A stretch of DNA of 64,000 nucleotides. It comes from 13-2-20CM-66-19 sp963760225 (GTDB lineage Bacteria; Pseudomonadota; Gammaproteobacteria; Steroidobacterales; Steroidobacteraceae). Below the pieces are notes generated by a model that ran no database searches, had not been told where the DNA came from, and worked only from the letters and a program-made list of their open reading frames with translations. The position numbers and the translations under genes were made by a program. This document shows, piece by piece, positions 54,625 to 62,857 of the stretch. Within the stretch, counting starts at the first letter, position 1; every line of letters begins with the position of its first letter. Location of the stretch: assembly GCA_963760225.1 (NCBI GenBank), contig CAVXCD010000001.1:558001-622000 (forward strand). Reading direction: 5' to 3'.

Positions 54625-56871
54625 ATGCAGACCGCGCCCGACATCACCGGCTACCGCAGGCACTGGGCCGCGCGCTTCGGCACGGCCCCGTTCCTGCCCA
54701 TGTCGCGCGCGGAAATGGACGCGCTCGGCTGGGACAGCTGCGACGTCATCGTCGTGACAGGCGACGCCTACGTCGATCATCCGAGCTTCGGCATGGCGAT
54801 CATCGGCCGCGTGCTCGAAGCGCAGGGCTTCAGGGTCGGCATCATCGCGCAGCCCGATTGGCACAGCGCGGCAGCCTTCACGGCGCTCGGCCGCCCCAAC
54901 CTGTTCTTCGGCATCACTGCCGGCAACATGGATTCGATGGTCAACCGCTACACCGCGGACCGGCGCATCCGCAGCGACGATGCGTACACGCCGGGAGGCG
55001 CCGGCGGGCAGCGGCCCGACCGCTCGGTGATCGTGTACGCGCAGCGTGCGCGCGAGGCGTTCCGCGACGTGCCCATCGTGATCGGCGGCATCGAGGCCTC
55101 GCTGCGGCGCATCGCGCACTTCGACTACTGGTCGGAGAAGGTGCGCCGCTCGGTGCTGCTCGATGCCAAGGCGGACCTGCTCGTCTTCGGCAACGGCGAG
55201 CGGCAGATCTGCGAGCTGGCCCACCGCCTGGCGGCCGGCGAGGCGATCGGCGACATCACCGACCTGCGCGGCACGGCGTTCGCGCGCAAGGGCGTGCCCT
55301 CAGGATGGATCGAGATCGATTCCACTCATCTGGATGCTCCCGGACCGCTGAATGCGCCGATCGATCCGTACGCGTTCGCCGCAGCGGCCGCGCCGGCGGT
55401 TGCTGGTGCGACCGCATCATCGGGCGCTGCGCCGCCGGCCGACCCGTCCGCCGCGACGGCGCCGTGCGCGACCGCGGCCGGCGCCGCTGGGCGATCTGCG
55501 TCCGCCGAGACCGTGGTGCGCTTCGTGCGCCGCGTGAAGAATGCCGACCGCGAGCGCAGCGTGATCCGCATGCCCTCCTGCGAGGCGGTGGCGGCGGACG
55601 CGGTGTTGTACGCGCACGCCTCGCGCATCCTGCACCTGGAGTCGAACCCCGGCAACGCGCGCGCGCTGGTGCAGCGCCACGGCGACACGGACGTATGGCT
55701 CAATCCGCCGCCTATTCCGCTCACCACCGCGGAGATGGACTGGGTGTACGAGCGCGCTTACCGCCGCGCTCCGCACCCGTACTACGGCGCGGCCGTGATC
55801 CCCGCCTACAAGATGATCCGCTTCTCGGTGTCGATCCAGCGCGGCTGCTTCGGCGGCTGCACCTTCTGTTCGATCACCGAGCACGAGGGCCGCATCATCC
55901 AGAGCCGCTCGGAGGAATCAGTGCTGCGCGAGATCGGCCAGGTGCGCGATGAGGTGCCGGGGTTCACCGGCGTCATCTCCGATCTCGGCGGGCCCACGGC
56001 CAACATGTACCGCCTCGCCTGCAAGAGTCGCGAGATCGAGAGCGCCTGTCGCCGCCCCTCGTGCGTCTATCCCGGCATCTGTCCCAACCTCGACACCGAC
56101 CATGCGCCGCTCATCCGCCTCTACCGCCGGGCGCGTGCGCTGCCGGGCATCCGCAAGGTACTGGTCGCCTCCGGCGTGCGCTACGACCTCGCTATCGAGT
56201 CGCCCGAGTACGTCAAGGAGCTCGCACAACACCACACCGGCGGCTATCTCAAGGTCGCGCCCGAGGCGCTGGCCGAGGGCCCGCTGTCGAAGATGATGAA
56301 GCCCGGGGTGGCGGCCTACGACCGCTTCAAGCAGCTCTTCGAGCGCTACTCGAAGGAGGCGGGCAAGGAGCAGTACCTCATTCCCTACTTCATCGCGGCG
56401 CACCCGGGAACGTCCGACCAGGACATGCTGGAGCTGGCGCTATGGCTGAAGCGCCAGGGTCTGCGTGCCGACCAGGTGCAGGCCTTCCTGCCCGGACCGA
56501 TGGCGACCGCGACCGCCATGTACCACTCGGGCAGGAATCCGCTGAAGCGCATCACCCGCGTGAGCGAAGAGGTGCTGATCCCAAAGGGCCTGAAGGTGCG
56601 CCGGCTGCACAAGGCCTTGCTGCGTTACCACGATGCCAACAACTGGCCGCTGCTGCGCGAGGCGTTGCGACGCATGGGCCGCGCGGATCTGATCGGCAGC
56701 GGCCGCCACCAGCTGGTGCCGGCATACCAGCCCGCCGGCACCGGCGGCCAGCCCGAGGGACGGCGCACGGCGGCCACGCCGTTTCGCACCCAGCACACCG
56801 GCCTGCCGCGCACCCCGCGCGCGCCGCATCCCGGGCGCAGCACGCGCCGCGGCCGGGCGCCGCACTCCTGA
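54625..56871 (+). CDS. YgiQ family radical SAM protein
   Basis: A 748-residue radical SAM protein with the full YgiQ layout: an N-terminal domain (GWDSCDVIVVTGDAYVDHPSFG, PNLFFGITAGNMDSMVNRY), the cluster motif RGCFGGCTFCSITEHEGR near residues 408-425, and the C-terminal YgiQ domain (VAPEALAEGPLSKMMKPG, QVQAFLPGPMATATAMYHSG). The biochemical role is unknown. Residues about 250-292 are an Ala/Pro-rich insertion not typical of the family, between the N-terminal domain and the cluster. The last 40 residues are Arg/Pro-rich. The start is ATG 54625. Confidence 0.92.
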   Translation: MQTAPDITGYRRHWAARFGTAPFLPMSRAEMDALGWDSCDVIVVTGDAYVDHPSFGMAIIGRVLEAQGFRVGIIAQPDWHSAAAFTALGRPNLFFGITAGNMDSMVNRYTADRRIRSDDAYTPGGAGGQRPDRSVIVYAQRAREAFRDVPIVIGGIEASLRRIAHFDYWSEKVRRSVLLDAKADLLVFGNGERQICELAHRLAAGEAIGDITDLRGTAFARKGVPSGWIEIDSTHLDAPGPLNAPIDPYAFAAAAAPAVAGATASSGAAPPADPSAATAPCATAAGAAGRSASAETVVRFVRRVKNADRERSVIRMPSCEAVAADAVLYAHASRILHLESNPGNARALVQRHGDTDVWLNPPPIPLTTAEMDWVYERAYRRAPHPYYGAAVIPAYKMIRFSVSIQRGCFGGCTFCSITEHEGRIIQSRSEESVLREIGQVRDEVPGFTGVISDLGGPTANMYRLACKSREIESACRRPSCVYPGICPNLDTDHAPLIRLYRRARALPGIRKVLVASGVRYDLAIESPEYVKELAQHHTGGYLKVAPEALAEGPLSKMMKPGVAAYDRFKQLFERYSKEAGKEQYLIPYFIAAHPGTSDQDMLELALWLKRQGLRADQVQAFLPGPMATATAMYHSGRNPLKRITRVSEEVLIPKGLKVRRLHKALLRYHDANNWPLLREALRRMGRADLIGSGRHQLVPAYQPAGTGGQPEGRRTAATPFRTQHTGLPRTPRAPHPGRSTRRGRAPHS

Positions 56872-56901
56872 GAGTCCCCCGCAGCCGAAATCCCTTACAC
56901 T

Positions 56902-56917
56902 ATACCCCCTGGGGTAT
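56902..56917. promoter_or_regulatory. CsoR/RcnR-type operator upstream of the Ni/Co exporter
   Basis: ATACCCC-CT-GGGGTAT is a perfect 7-bp inverted repeat with a C-tract and G-tract, the layout of CsoR/RcnR-family operators. It lies 24 bases upstream of the exporter ATG. No CsoR/RcnR regulator is encoded in the window, so the repressor must be elsewhere. Confidence 0.7.
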
Positions 56918-56940
56918 TTGCCCCGCGGGACTCCGCGCGC

Positions 56941-58083
56941 ATGACCGGTTTTGTCACGTTGCTGCAACAGGGCAATTCCTGGCTGTTCGTGCCGAGTGCC
57001 GTGCTGCTGGGGGCACTGCACGGCCTCGAGCCGGGGCACTCCAAGACCATGATGGCCGCGTTCATCGTCGCCATCCGCGGCACGCTGACGCAGGCGGTAC
57101 TGCTCGGGCTGTCGGCGACCGCATCGCACACCGCGATCGTCTGGGCGATCGCGCTCGGCGGGCTGTATTTCGGCACGCACTGGAACACCGAGACCACCGA
57201 GCCGTATTTCCAGGTGGTCTCGGCCGCGATGATCATCGCGGTGGCGATATGGATGCTGTGGCGCACCTGGCGCCACCGCGGCTTCGCGCTCCCTGAGGGG
57301 CACGCTTACCCGCACCCGCACGATCATGACCATGGCCACGATCACGCGCACACTCACGACGAGCAGCACCGCATCGACACCGGACACGGCGTGGTGCGGC
57401 TGCAGATCTGCGAGGACGACGTGCCGCCGCGATTTCGCCTGCATTCCGCGAGCGGCAGCGGCTGGCCGGCGGACGAGGTGCACCTCGAGACCGAGCGCGC
57501 CGACGGGCAGCGCCAGAGCTTCACGTTCCGCCGCCACGGCGGCTACCTGGAGTCGGTGCAGGAGATTCCCGAGCCGCACGAGTTCGTCGCGCGCCTGCGC
57601 CTGGGTCAGGCCGGGCACAGCCACGACTACGACGTGGAGTTCGTCGAGACGCCGCACCGGCACGCGATCGCGGCCTACGCGCCGCTCGACCTGACCGCAC
57701 CCGGCTACCAGGATCCGCACGAGCTGGCGCACGCCAACGACATCCGCCGCCGCTTCGCGCACCGCCAGGTCACCACCTCGCAGATCGTCGTCTTCGGGCT
57801 GACCGGAGGGCTGATTCCCTGCCCGGCCTCGATCACCGTGCTGCTGCTGTGCCTGCAGTTGAAAAAGGTAGCGCTCGGCGCCGCGCTGGTGCTGTGCTTC
57901 AGCGTTGGACTCGCAATCACCATGGTCGCCTCGGGCGCGGTTGCGGCGCTCGGTGTGCGCCATGCGGCACGTCACTTCAGCGGCTTCGGCGAGCTGGCGC
58001 GCAAGGCGCCGTACGTCTCGGGCACGCTGATACTGCTGGTGGGGCTGTACGTGGGCTTCCTGGGGCTGCGTGCCCTGGCGTAG
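56941..58083 (+). CDS. rcnA: RcnA-like nickel/cobalt efflux permease with an extra soluble domain
   Basis: A 380-residue membrane exporter of the NicO/RcnA family. The hallmark GALHGLEPGHSKTMMAAFIV is near residue 22 (HxxxxGH), followed by helices and a His/Asp-rich loop (HPHDHDHGHDHAHTHD, about residues 124-139) that binds metal. Residues about 150-240 form an extra beta-rich domain (VVRLQICEDDVPPRFRLH, FRRHGGYLESVQEIPE) not found in E. coli RcnA. The C-terminal helices include GLTGGLIPCPASITVLLLCLQ. The operator upstream supports metal-dependent induction. Confidence 0.88.
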   Translation: MTGFVTLLQQGNSWLFVPSAVLLGALHGLEPGHSKTMMAAFIVAIRGTLTQAVLLGLSATASHTAIVWAIALGGLYFGTHWNTETTEPYFQVVSAAMIIAVAIWMLWRTWRHRGFALPEGHAYPHPHDHDHGHDHAHTHDEQHRIDTGHGVVRLQICEDDVPPRFRLHSASGSGWPADEVHLETERADGQRQSFTFRRHGGYLESVQEIPEPHEFVARLRLGQAGHSHDYDVEFVETPHRHAIAAYAPLDLTAPGYQDPHELAHANDIRRRFAHRQVTTSQIVVFGLTGGLIPCPASITVLLLCLQLKKVALGAALVLCFSVGLAITMVASGAVAALGVRHAARHFSGFGELARKAPYVSGTLILLVGLYVGFLGLRALA

Positions 58084-58152
58084 CGGGCAACACCGGGGCG
58101 CTCGCGGCGGCGCGATTGCGGATGCGGGCGGCGCGAGAGTAGGGTGGCTGTC

Positions 58153-59613
58153 ATGAGAAGGTCTTGCCGCCGCCTGTCGTCCGGCACGTTTCTCGCGCTC
58201 GCTGTGGCGCTGGCGGCGTCGGCCGCACACGCTGCCGCGCAGACGCCAGGCGGCACCGCCTCAGCCGAGCCGCCCGGCACCGCCACGGTTCTCGAGATCG
58301 ACGGCGCGATAGGACCGGCGACTGCCCGCTACGTGGTACGCGGGCTCGAGGCAGCCCGGCAAACCGGCAGCCGCGTGGTGGTGCTGCAGCTCGACACTCC
58401 CGGCGGGCTCGACAGCGCCATGCGCGACATCATCCGCGCGATCCTCGCGTCCCCGGTACCGGTGGTGAGCTACGTCAGCCCGCCGGGAGCGCGCGCGGCG
58501 AGCGCCGGGACCTATATCCTCTACGCGAGTCACATCGCGGCGATGGCGCCTGCGACCAACCTCGGGGCGGCCACTCCGGTCTCCATCGGCGGGGAGCCGC
58601 AGCCTGAGCCCGCGCCGGTGCCGATGCCGGGCGCGACACCCGACAAGGACGGCTCGGCCGGCAGCGGCAGCGGTTCCGCCAGGAGCCCGCCGGGCGGCGG
58701 CGCGCCCGCGGTCGGCGCGCCGCCCGTGCCGGGCAGCGCCATGGAGCGCAAGGTGGTCAACGACGCCGTCGCCTACATCCGCGGACTGGCCGAGCTGCGC
58801 GGGCGCAACGCCGACTGGGCCGAGCAGGCGGTGCGCGCGGCGGCGAGCCTGTCGGCCACGGCGGCGCTGCAGCAGAAGGTGATCGATGTCATCGCAGCGG
58901 ACATCCCCGACCTGCTCGCGCGCATCGACGGGCGCGAGGTGCGCATCGCTGATCGCAGCGTGCCGCTCGCCACGCGTGATCTGACGCTCACTCACCTGCA
59001 GCCGGACTGGCGCACGCAGCTACTGGCGGTGATCACCAATCCCACCGTCGCCTACGGCCTGATGGTGATCGGCATCTGGGGGCTGCTGCTGGAGGGGTAC
59101 AATCCGGGCGCGGTGCTGCCCGGCGTCGTCGGCTCGATCTGCCTGCTGGTAGCGCTGTTCGCGTTCCAGATCCTGTCGGTGAACTATGCCGGACTTGCGC
59201 TGGTGGCGGTGGGCACGTCCATGATCGTCGCGGAGTTCTTCTTTCCGACCTACGGCTCGCTCGGCGTCGGCGGGCTGATCGCCTTCGTGGTCGGCTCGCT
59301 CATTCTCTTCGACACCGACGTACCGGGCCTGAACGTCGGCCGGCCGCTGATCGCCGCCTTCGCCACCGTCGGGGCCCTGATGATCGGCGGCATCGTGTAC
59401 CTCGCCACGCGCGACATGCGTCGGCCGGTGGCCACCGGGACCGAAGGCATGCTCGGCGCCGGCGCTGAAGTGGTTGCGGACTTCACCGGCAGGGGCCGGG
59501 TGCGCTACGGCGGGGAGCTGTGGAACGCCCGCAGCAACGCGCCGCTGCACGCCGGCGATGTGGCGCGCATCGTCAAGGTGGAAGGTCTAACATTGTGGGT
59601 CGAACCGCAGTGA
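58153..59613 (+). CDS. NfeD long-form membrane serine protease
   Basis: A 486-residue protein. A signal peptide (FLALAVALAASAAHAAA) precedes a ClpP/crotonase-like periplasmic protease domain: VLQLDTPGGLDSAMRDI, then the nucleophile region GARAASAGTYILYASHIAAMAP, and the candidate general-base Lys in MERKVVNDA. A Pro/Ala/Gly linker of about 50 residues (near 160-200) interrupts it. Four TM helices follow (YGLMVIGIWGLLLEG, ICLLVALFAFQIL and others) and a C-terminal OB-fold NfeD domain (GRVRYGGELWNARS). The ATG at 58153 has GGGTGG 6-8 bp upstream; GTG 58144 is possible. The slipin partner is 26 bp downstream, the classical operon. Confidence 0.9.
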   Translation: MRRSCRRLSSGTFLALAVALAASAAHAAAQTPGGTASAEPPGTATVLEIDGAIGPATARYVVRGLEAARQTGSRVVVLQLDTPGGLDSAMRDIIRAILASPVPVVSYVSPPGARAASAGTYILYASHIAAMAPATNLGAATPVSIGGEPQPEPAPVPMPGATPDKDGSAGSGSGSARSPPGGGAPAVGAPPVPGSAMERKVVNDAVAYIRGLAELRGRNADWAEQAVRAAASLSATAALQQKVIDVIAADIPDLLARIDGREVRIADRSVPLATRDLTLTHLQPDWRTQLLAVITNPTVAYGLMVIGIWGLLLEGYNPGAVLPGVVGSICLLVALFAFQILSVNYAGLALVAVGTSMIVAEFFFPTYGSLGVGGLIAFVVGSLILFDTDVPGLNVGRPLIAAFATVGALMIGGIVYLATRDMRRPVATGTEGMLGAGAEVVADFTGRGRVRYGGELWNARSNAPLHAGDVARIVKVEGLTLWVEPQ

Positions 59614-59639
59614 CCTGACGCAGGTACCCGGAGAGCTGC

Positions 59640-60383
59640 ATGATGTTCATAGTTGCCATCGTCATTCTCTTCGCCATACTGATCTTCAGCGCACTCAACG
59701 TGCTGAATGAGTATGAGCGTGCGGTGGTATTCACCGTCGGACGCTTCAAGGGCATCAAGGGCCCGGGCCTGGTGCTGATCTTTCCGATCGTGCAGAAAAT
59801 GCGCCGCGTGGACCTGCGCGTCATCGTGCTCAACGTGCCGAAGCAGGACGTCATCACCCGCGACAACGTCTCGGTGAAGGTGAACGCGGTGGTCTACTTC
59901 CGCATCGTCGACCCCGGCAAGGCCATCATCCAGGTGGCGAACGCCTTCGACGCCACCAGCCAGGTCGCGCAGACCACGCTGCGCTCGGTGGTCGGCCAGC
60001 ACGAGATGGACGATCTGCTCGCACAGCGCGACAAGCTCAACGTCGACCTGCAGCGCATCCTCGATCAGGCCACCGAGACCTGGGGGATCAAGGTGTCGAC
60101 GGTGGAGATCAAGGACGTTGACCTCGATGAGACCATGATCCGCGCGATGGCGAAGCAGGCCGAGGCCGAGCGCACGCGGCGCGCCAAGATCATCCACGCC
60201 GAGGGCGAGGCGCAGGCGGCGCAGCAGCTGGTCCAGGCCGCAACGGCGCTCGCCAAGGAGCCGGCCGCCCTGCAGCTGCGCTACCTGCAGACGCTCGCCG
60301 ATATTGCTCATGAGAAGACGCAGATCGTGGTCTTCCCGCTGCCCATCGATCTGATCAAGCCGTTCCTCGGCCACGGTGAATAG
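59640..60383 (+). CDS. Slipin (SPFH/stomatin-like) family protein
   Basis: A 247-residue membrane-anchored SPFH protein. An N-terminal TM helix (IVAIVILFAILIFSALNVL) leads to the slipin core YERAVVFTVGRF, GPGLVLIFPIVQ, DVITRDNVSVKVNAVVYFRI, then the C-terminal coiled-coil AEAERTRRAKIIHAEGEAQAA. These proteins form oligomers that organise membranes and are cut or regulated by the NfeD protease encoded just upstream. Confidence 0.93.
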   Translation: MMFIVAIVILFAILIFSALNVLNEYERAVVFTVGRFKGIKGPGLVLIFPIVQKMRRVDLRVIVLNVPKQDVITRDNVSVKVNAVVYFRIVDPGKAIIQVANAFDATSQVAQTTLRSVVGQHEMDDLLAQRDKLNVDLQRILDQATETWGIKVSTVEIKDVDLDETMIRAMAKQAEAERTRRAKIIHAEGEAQAAQQLVQAATALAKEPAALQLRYLQTLADIAHEKTQIVVFPLPIDLIKPFLGHGE

Positions 60384-60750
60384 CAGCCGCGCGCTCGGCG
60401 CGGCGGGTGTGCTACTGGCGCTCGCCACGCTGTGCGGCGCGTTCGGCGCGCATGCGCTGCGCGCGCACCTCGCGTCCGAGCGGCTGCAGCTGTGGGACAC
60501 CGCCGTGCGCTATCATTTCTTCCACGCGCTCGGCCTGCTCGGCGTGGGCCTGGCGCTGCGCACGCTGGACGATGGCGCGCTGCGCCTCGCCGCCGTGCTG
60601 CTGCTCGCCGGCGTGGTGTTGTTCTCGGGCAGCCTGTACGCGCTCGCCCTCGGTGCGCCGCGCGCGCTCGGGATGCTGACACCGGTGGGCGGGCTCGCCT
60701 GGATCGCCGCCTGGCTGCTATTCGCATGGGCAGCGTGGCGACACGCCTGA
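60376..60750 (+). CDS. DUF423 small membrane protein
   Basis: A 124-residue protein with four TM helices matching DUF423: GAAGVLLALATLCGAFGAHALRAHL, VRYHFFHALGLLGVGLAL, LAAVLLLAGVVLFSGSLYALAL and LTPVGGLAWIAAWLLFAWAAW. The FGAHAL and YHFFHALGLL motifs are diagnostic. The function is unknown. It starts at GTG 60376, overlapping the slipin stop by 8 bp. Confidence 0.88.
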   Translation: MNSSRALGAAGVLLALATLCGAFGAHALRAHLASERLQLWDTAVRYHFFHALGLLGVGLALRTLDDGALRLAAVLLLAGVVLFSGSLYALALGAPRALGMLTPVGGLAWIAAWLLFAWAAWRHA

Positions 60751-60766
60751 ACGGAAAGGGACACCG

Positions 60767-62857
60767 ATGAACTTCAAGCCGAACATGCCGAACGGAAACG
60801 TCCGCTACCTTGCCGTGCTCACCGTCGCCGCGGCCGGCGCACTCGCGGTCGCGGCGACCGATGCTGCCGGGCAGGCGGCAGGCGGCGCCGCACCTGCGGC
60901 GCATGCGCAGATCGGCGCGTTCGGCCTCGATCTGTCGGGCGGTGATCCCAGCGTGAAGCCCGGCGATGACTTCGAGCGTTACGCCAACGGCCACTGGGAC
61001 GACACCACGCAGATCCCCGCAGATCGCGCTTCCTGGGGCTCGTTCCCCATGCTGCGCGAGCGCTCGCTGCAGCAGGTGCGCGAGATCCTGGACGGCCTGC
61101 CGGCGGAGGCTCCGAGGGGCAGCAACTCTCAGAAGCTTCGCGACTTCTATCTCGCGTACCTCGATACCGAGGCGATCGAGAAGCTCGGGCTCGCGCCCGC
61201 GCAGCCGGTGCTGGATGAGATCGCCGCCGCGCGCAGCGGCGAGGACATCGCGCGCCTCATGGGCCGTGCGGAACTGCGGCTCACCGCGCCGCTCGAGTTC
61301 GACATGCTCCCGGACGACAAGGATCCCGACCGCTACATGGTGACGATCCGCCAAGGCGGCCTGGGGATGCCCGACCGCGACTACTACCTGAAGGATGAAC
61401 CCGTCTATCAGGAGCTGCGTGCCAAGTACGCCGCGCACATCGAGCGGCTGCTCAAACTAGCCGGCGACGCGGATGCAGCACAGGAAGCGCGTTCGATCCT
61501 CGAGCTGGAGACGCAGATCGCCACTGCCCACTGGCCGCGCGCCAAGCGCCGCGAGCGCGATCTCACCTACAACCCGCACACGCGCGAGGAGCTGCCGGTG
61601 TTCGCTCCGGGCCTGCCATGGCCGGCGCTGCTCGCCGGGGCCGGGCTCGCGGAGCAGCCGCGCTTCGTGGTGCGCGAGTCGGACGCGGTGCAGGCGCTCA
61701 GTGCGCTGTTCGCCAAGGTGCCGCTGCAACGCTGGCAGGTCTATCTCAGATACCACTACCTGGCGGGCAACGCCGACGTACTGCCGCGGGCCTTCGACGA
61801 CGAGGTGTTCGACTTCTATGGCCGCGCGTTGCACGGCACGCAGGAGCAGCAGCCGCGTTGGAAGCGTGCCGTGGCCGCTGTGAACGACGGGCTCGGGGAG
61901 GCGGCGGGCGAGCTGTACGTGCAGCGCTACTTCCCGCCCTCCTCGAAGCGCCAGATGCTGGTGCTGGTCGAGAACCTGCGCGCCTCCTACCGCGAGCGCA
62001 TCGCCCGGCTGCCGTGGATGACCCCGGTGACGCGCAAGGTGGCCCTCGAGAAGCTCGCCGCCTTTCATCCCAAGATCGGCTACCCCGACAAGTGGCGCGA
62101 CTATGCGGCGCTCGAGGTGCGCAGTGGGGACGCCTTCGGCAACGTGGCGCGCGCGGCGGCGTTCGACTGGCAGCGCCAGCTCAAGCGCCTCGGCGGCCCG
62201 ACCGACCGCGGCGAGTGGGACATGACGCCGCAGACCATCAACGCCTACTACTATTCGACCTTCAACGAGGTGGTGTTCCCCGCCGCGATTCTGCAGCCGC
62301 CATTCTTCGACCCGTACGCCGATCCGGCGGTCAACTACGGCGGCATCGGCGGCATCATCGGCCACGAGATGGGTCACGGCTTCGACGACCAGGGCTCGAA
62401 GTCCGATGCGCGCGGGGTGCTGCACACCTGGTGGCAGCCGCAGGACACCAGCGCGTTCCACCAGCGCGTCGACGCCCTCGCCGCGCAGTACGACAGCTAC
62501 ACGGTGCTGCCGGGACTCAACATCAACGGCCGCCTGACTCTCGGCGAGAACATCGGCGATCTCGGCGGTGTGGGGGTCGCCAACGCCGCCTATCACCGCT
62601 CATTGCACGGCGCCAGGCCGCCGGTGCTCGCCGGTCTCAGCGGCGATCAGCGCTTCTTCCTGTCGTGGGCACAGGTATGGCGCACCAAGCAGCGCGACGA
62701 GGATCTGCGCTCGCAGGTCACCAGCAATCCGCACAGTCCGGCGAAGTACCGCGTCAACGGCGTGGTGCGCAACGTCGACGCCTGGTACCGGGCATTCAAC
62801 GTGCAACCGGGTGACAAGCTCTACCTGCCGCCGGCGGAGCGCGTGCACATCTGGTGA
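60767..62857 (+). CDS. M13 (neprilysin-like) metallopeptidase, exported
   Basis: A 696-residue zinc endopeptidase. The N-terminus carries a signal peptide (LAVLTVAAAGALAVAATDAAG) and the mature start DPSVKPGDDFERYANGHWDD is the M13 hallmark. The zinc site is His533-Glu534-x-x-His537 (HEMGH), with the third ligand and partner in ENIGDLGG about 58 residues later. The conserved NAYYYSTFNEVVFPAAILQPPF and C-terminal HSPAKYRVNGVVRNV are intact. It cleaves peptides in the periplasm. The ATG at 60767 lies 16 bp after the DUF423 gene, and the stop overlaps the hrpB start. Confidence 0.93.
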   Translation: MNFKPNMPNGNVRYLAVLTVAAAGALAVAATDAAGQAAGGAAPAAHAQIGAFGLDLSGGDPSVKPGDDFERYANGHWDDTTQIPADRASWGSFPMLRERSLQQVREILDGLPAEAPRGSNSQKLRDFYLAYLDTEAIEKLGLAPAQPVLDEIAAARSGEDIARLMGRAELRLTAPLEFDMLPDDKDPDRYMVTIRQGGLGMPDRDYYLKDEPVYQELRAKYAAHIERLLKLAGDADAAQEARSILELETQIATAHWPRAKRRERDLTYNPHTREELPVFAPGLPWPALLAGAGLAEQPRFVVRESDAVQALSALFAKVPLQRWQVYLRYHYLAGNADVLPRAFDDEVFDFYGRALHGTQEQQPRWKRAVAAVNDGLGEAAGELYVQRYFPPSSKRQMLVLVENLRASYRERIARLPWMTPVTRKVALEKLAAFHPKIGYPDKWRDYAALEVRSGDAFGNVARAAAFDWQRQLKRLGGPTDRGEWDMTPQTINAYYYSTFNEVVFPAAILQPPFFDPYADPAVNYGGIGGIIGHEMGHGFDDQGSKSDARGVLHTWWQPQDTSAFHQRVDALAAQYDSYTVLPGLNINGRLTLGENIGDLGGVGVANAAYHRSLHGARPPVLAGLSGDQRFFLSWAQVWRTKQRDEDLRSQVTSNPHSPAKYRVNGVVRNVDAWYRAFNVQPGDKLYLPPAERVHIW

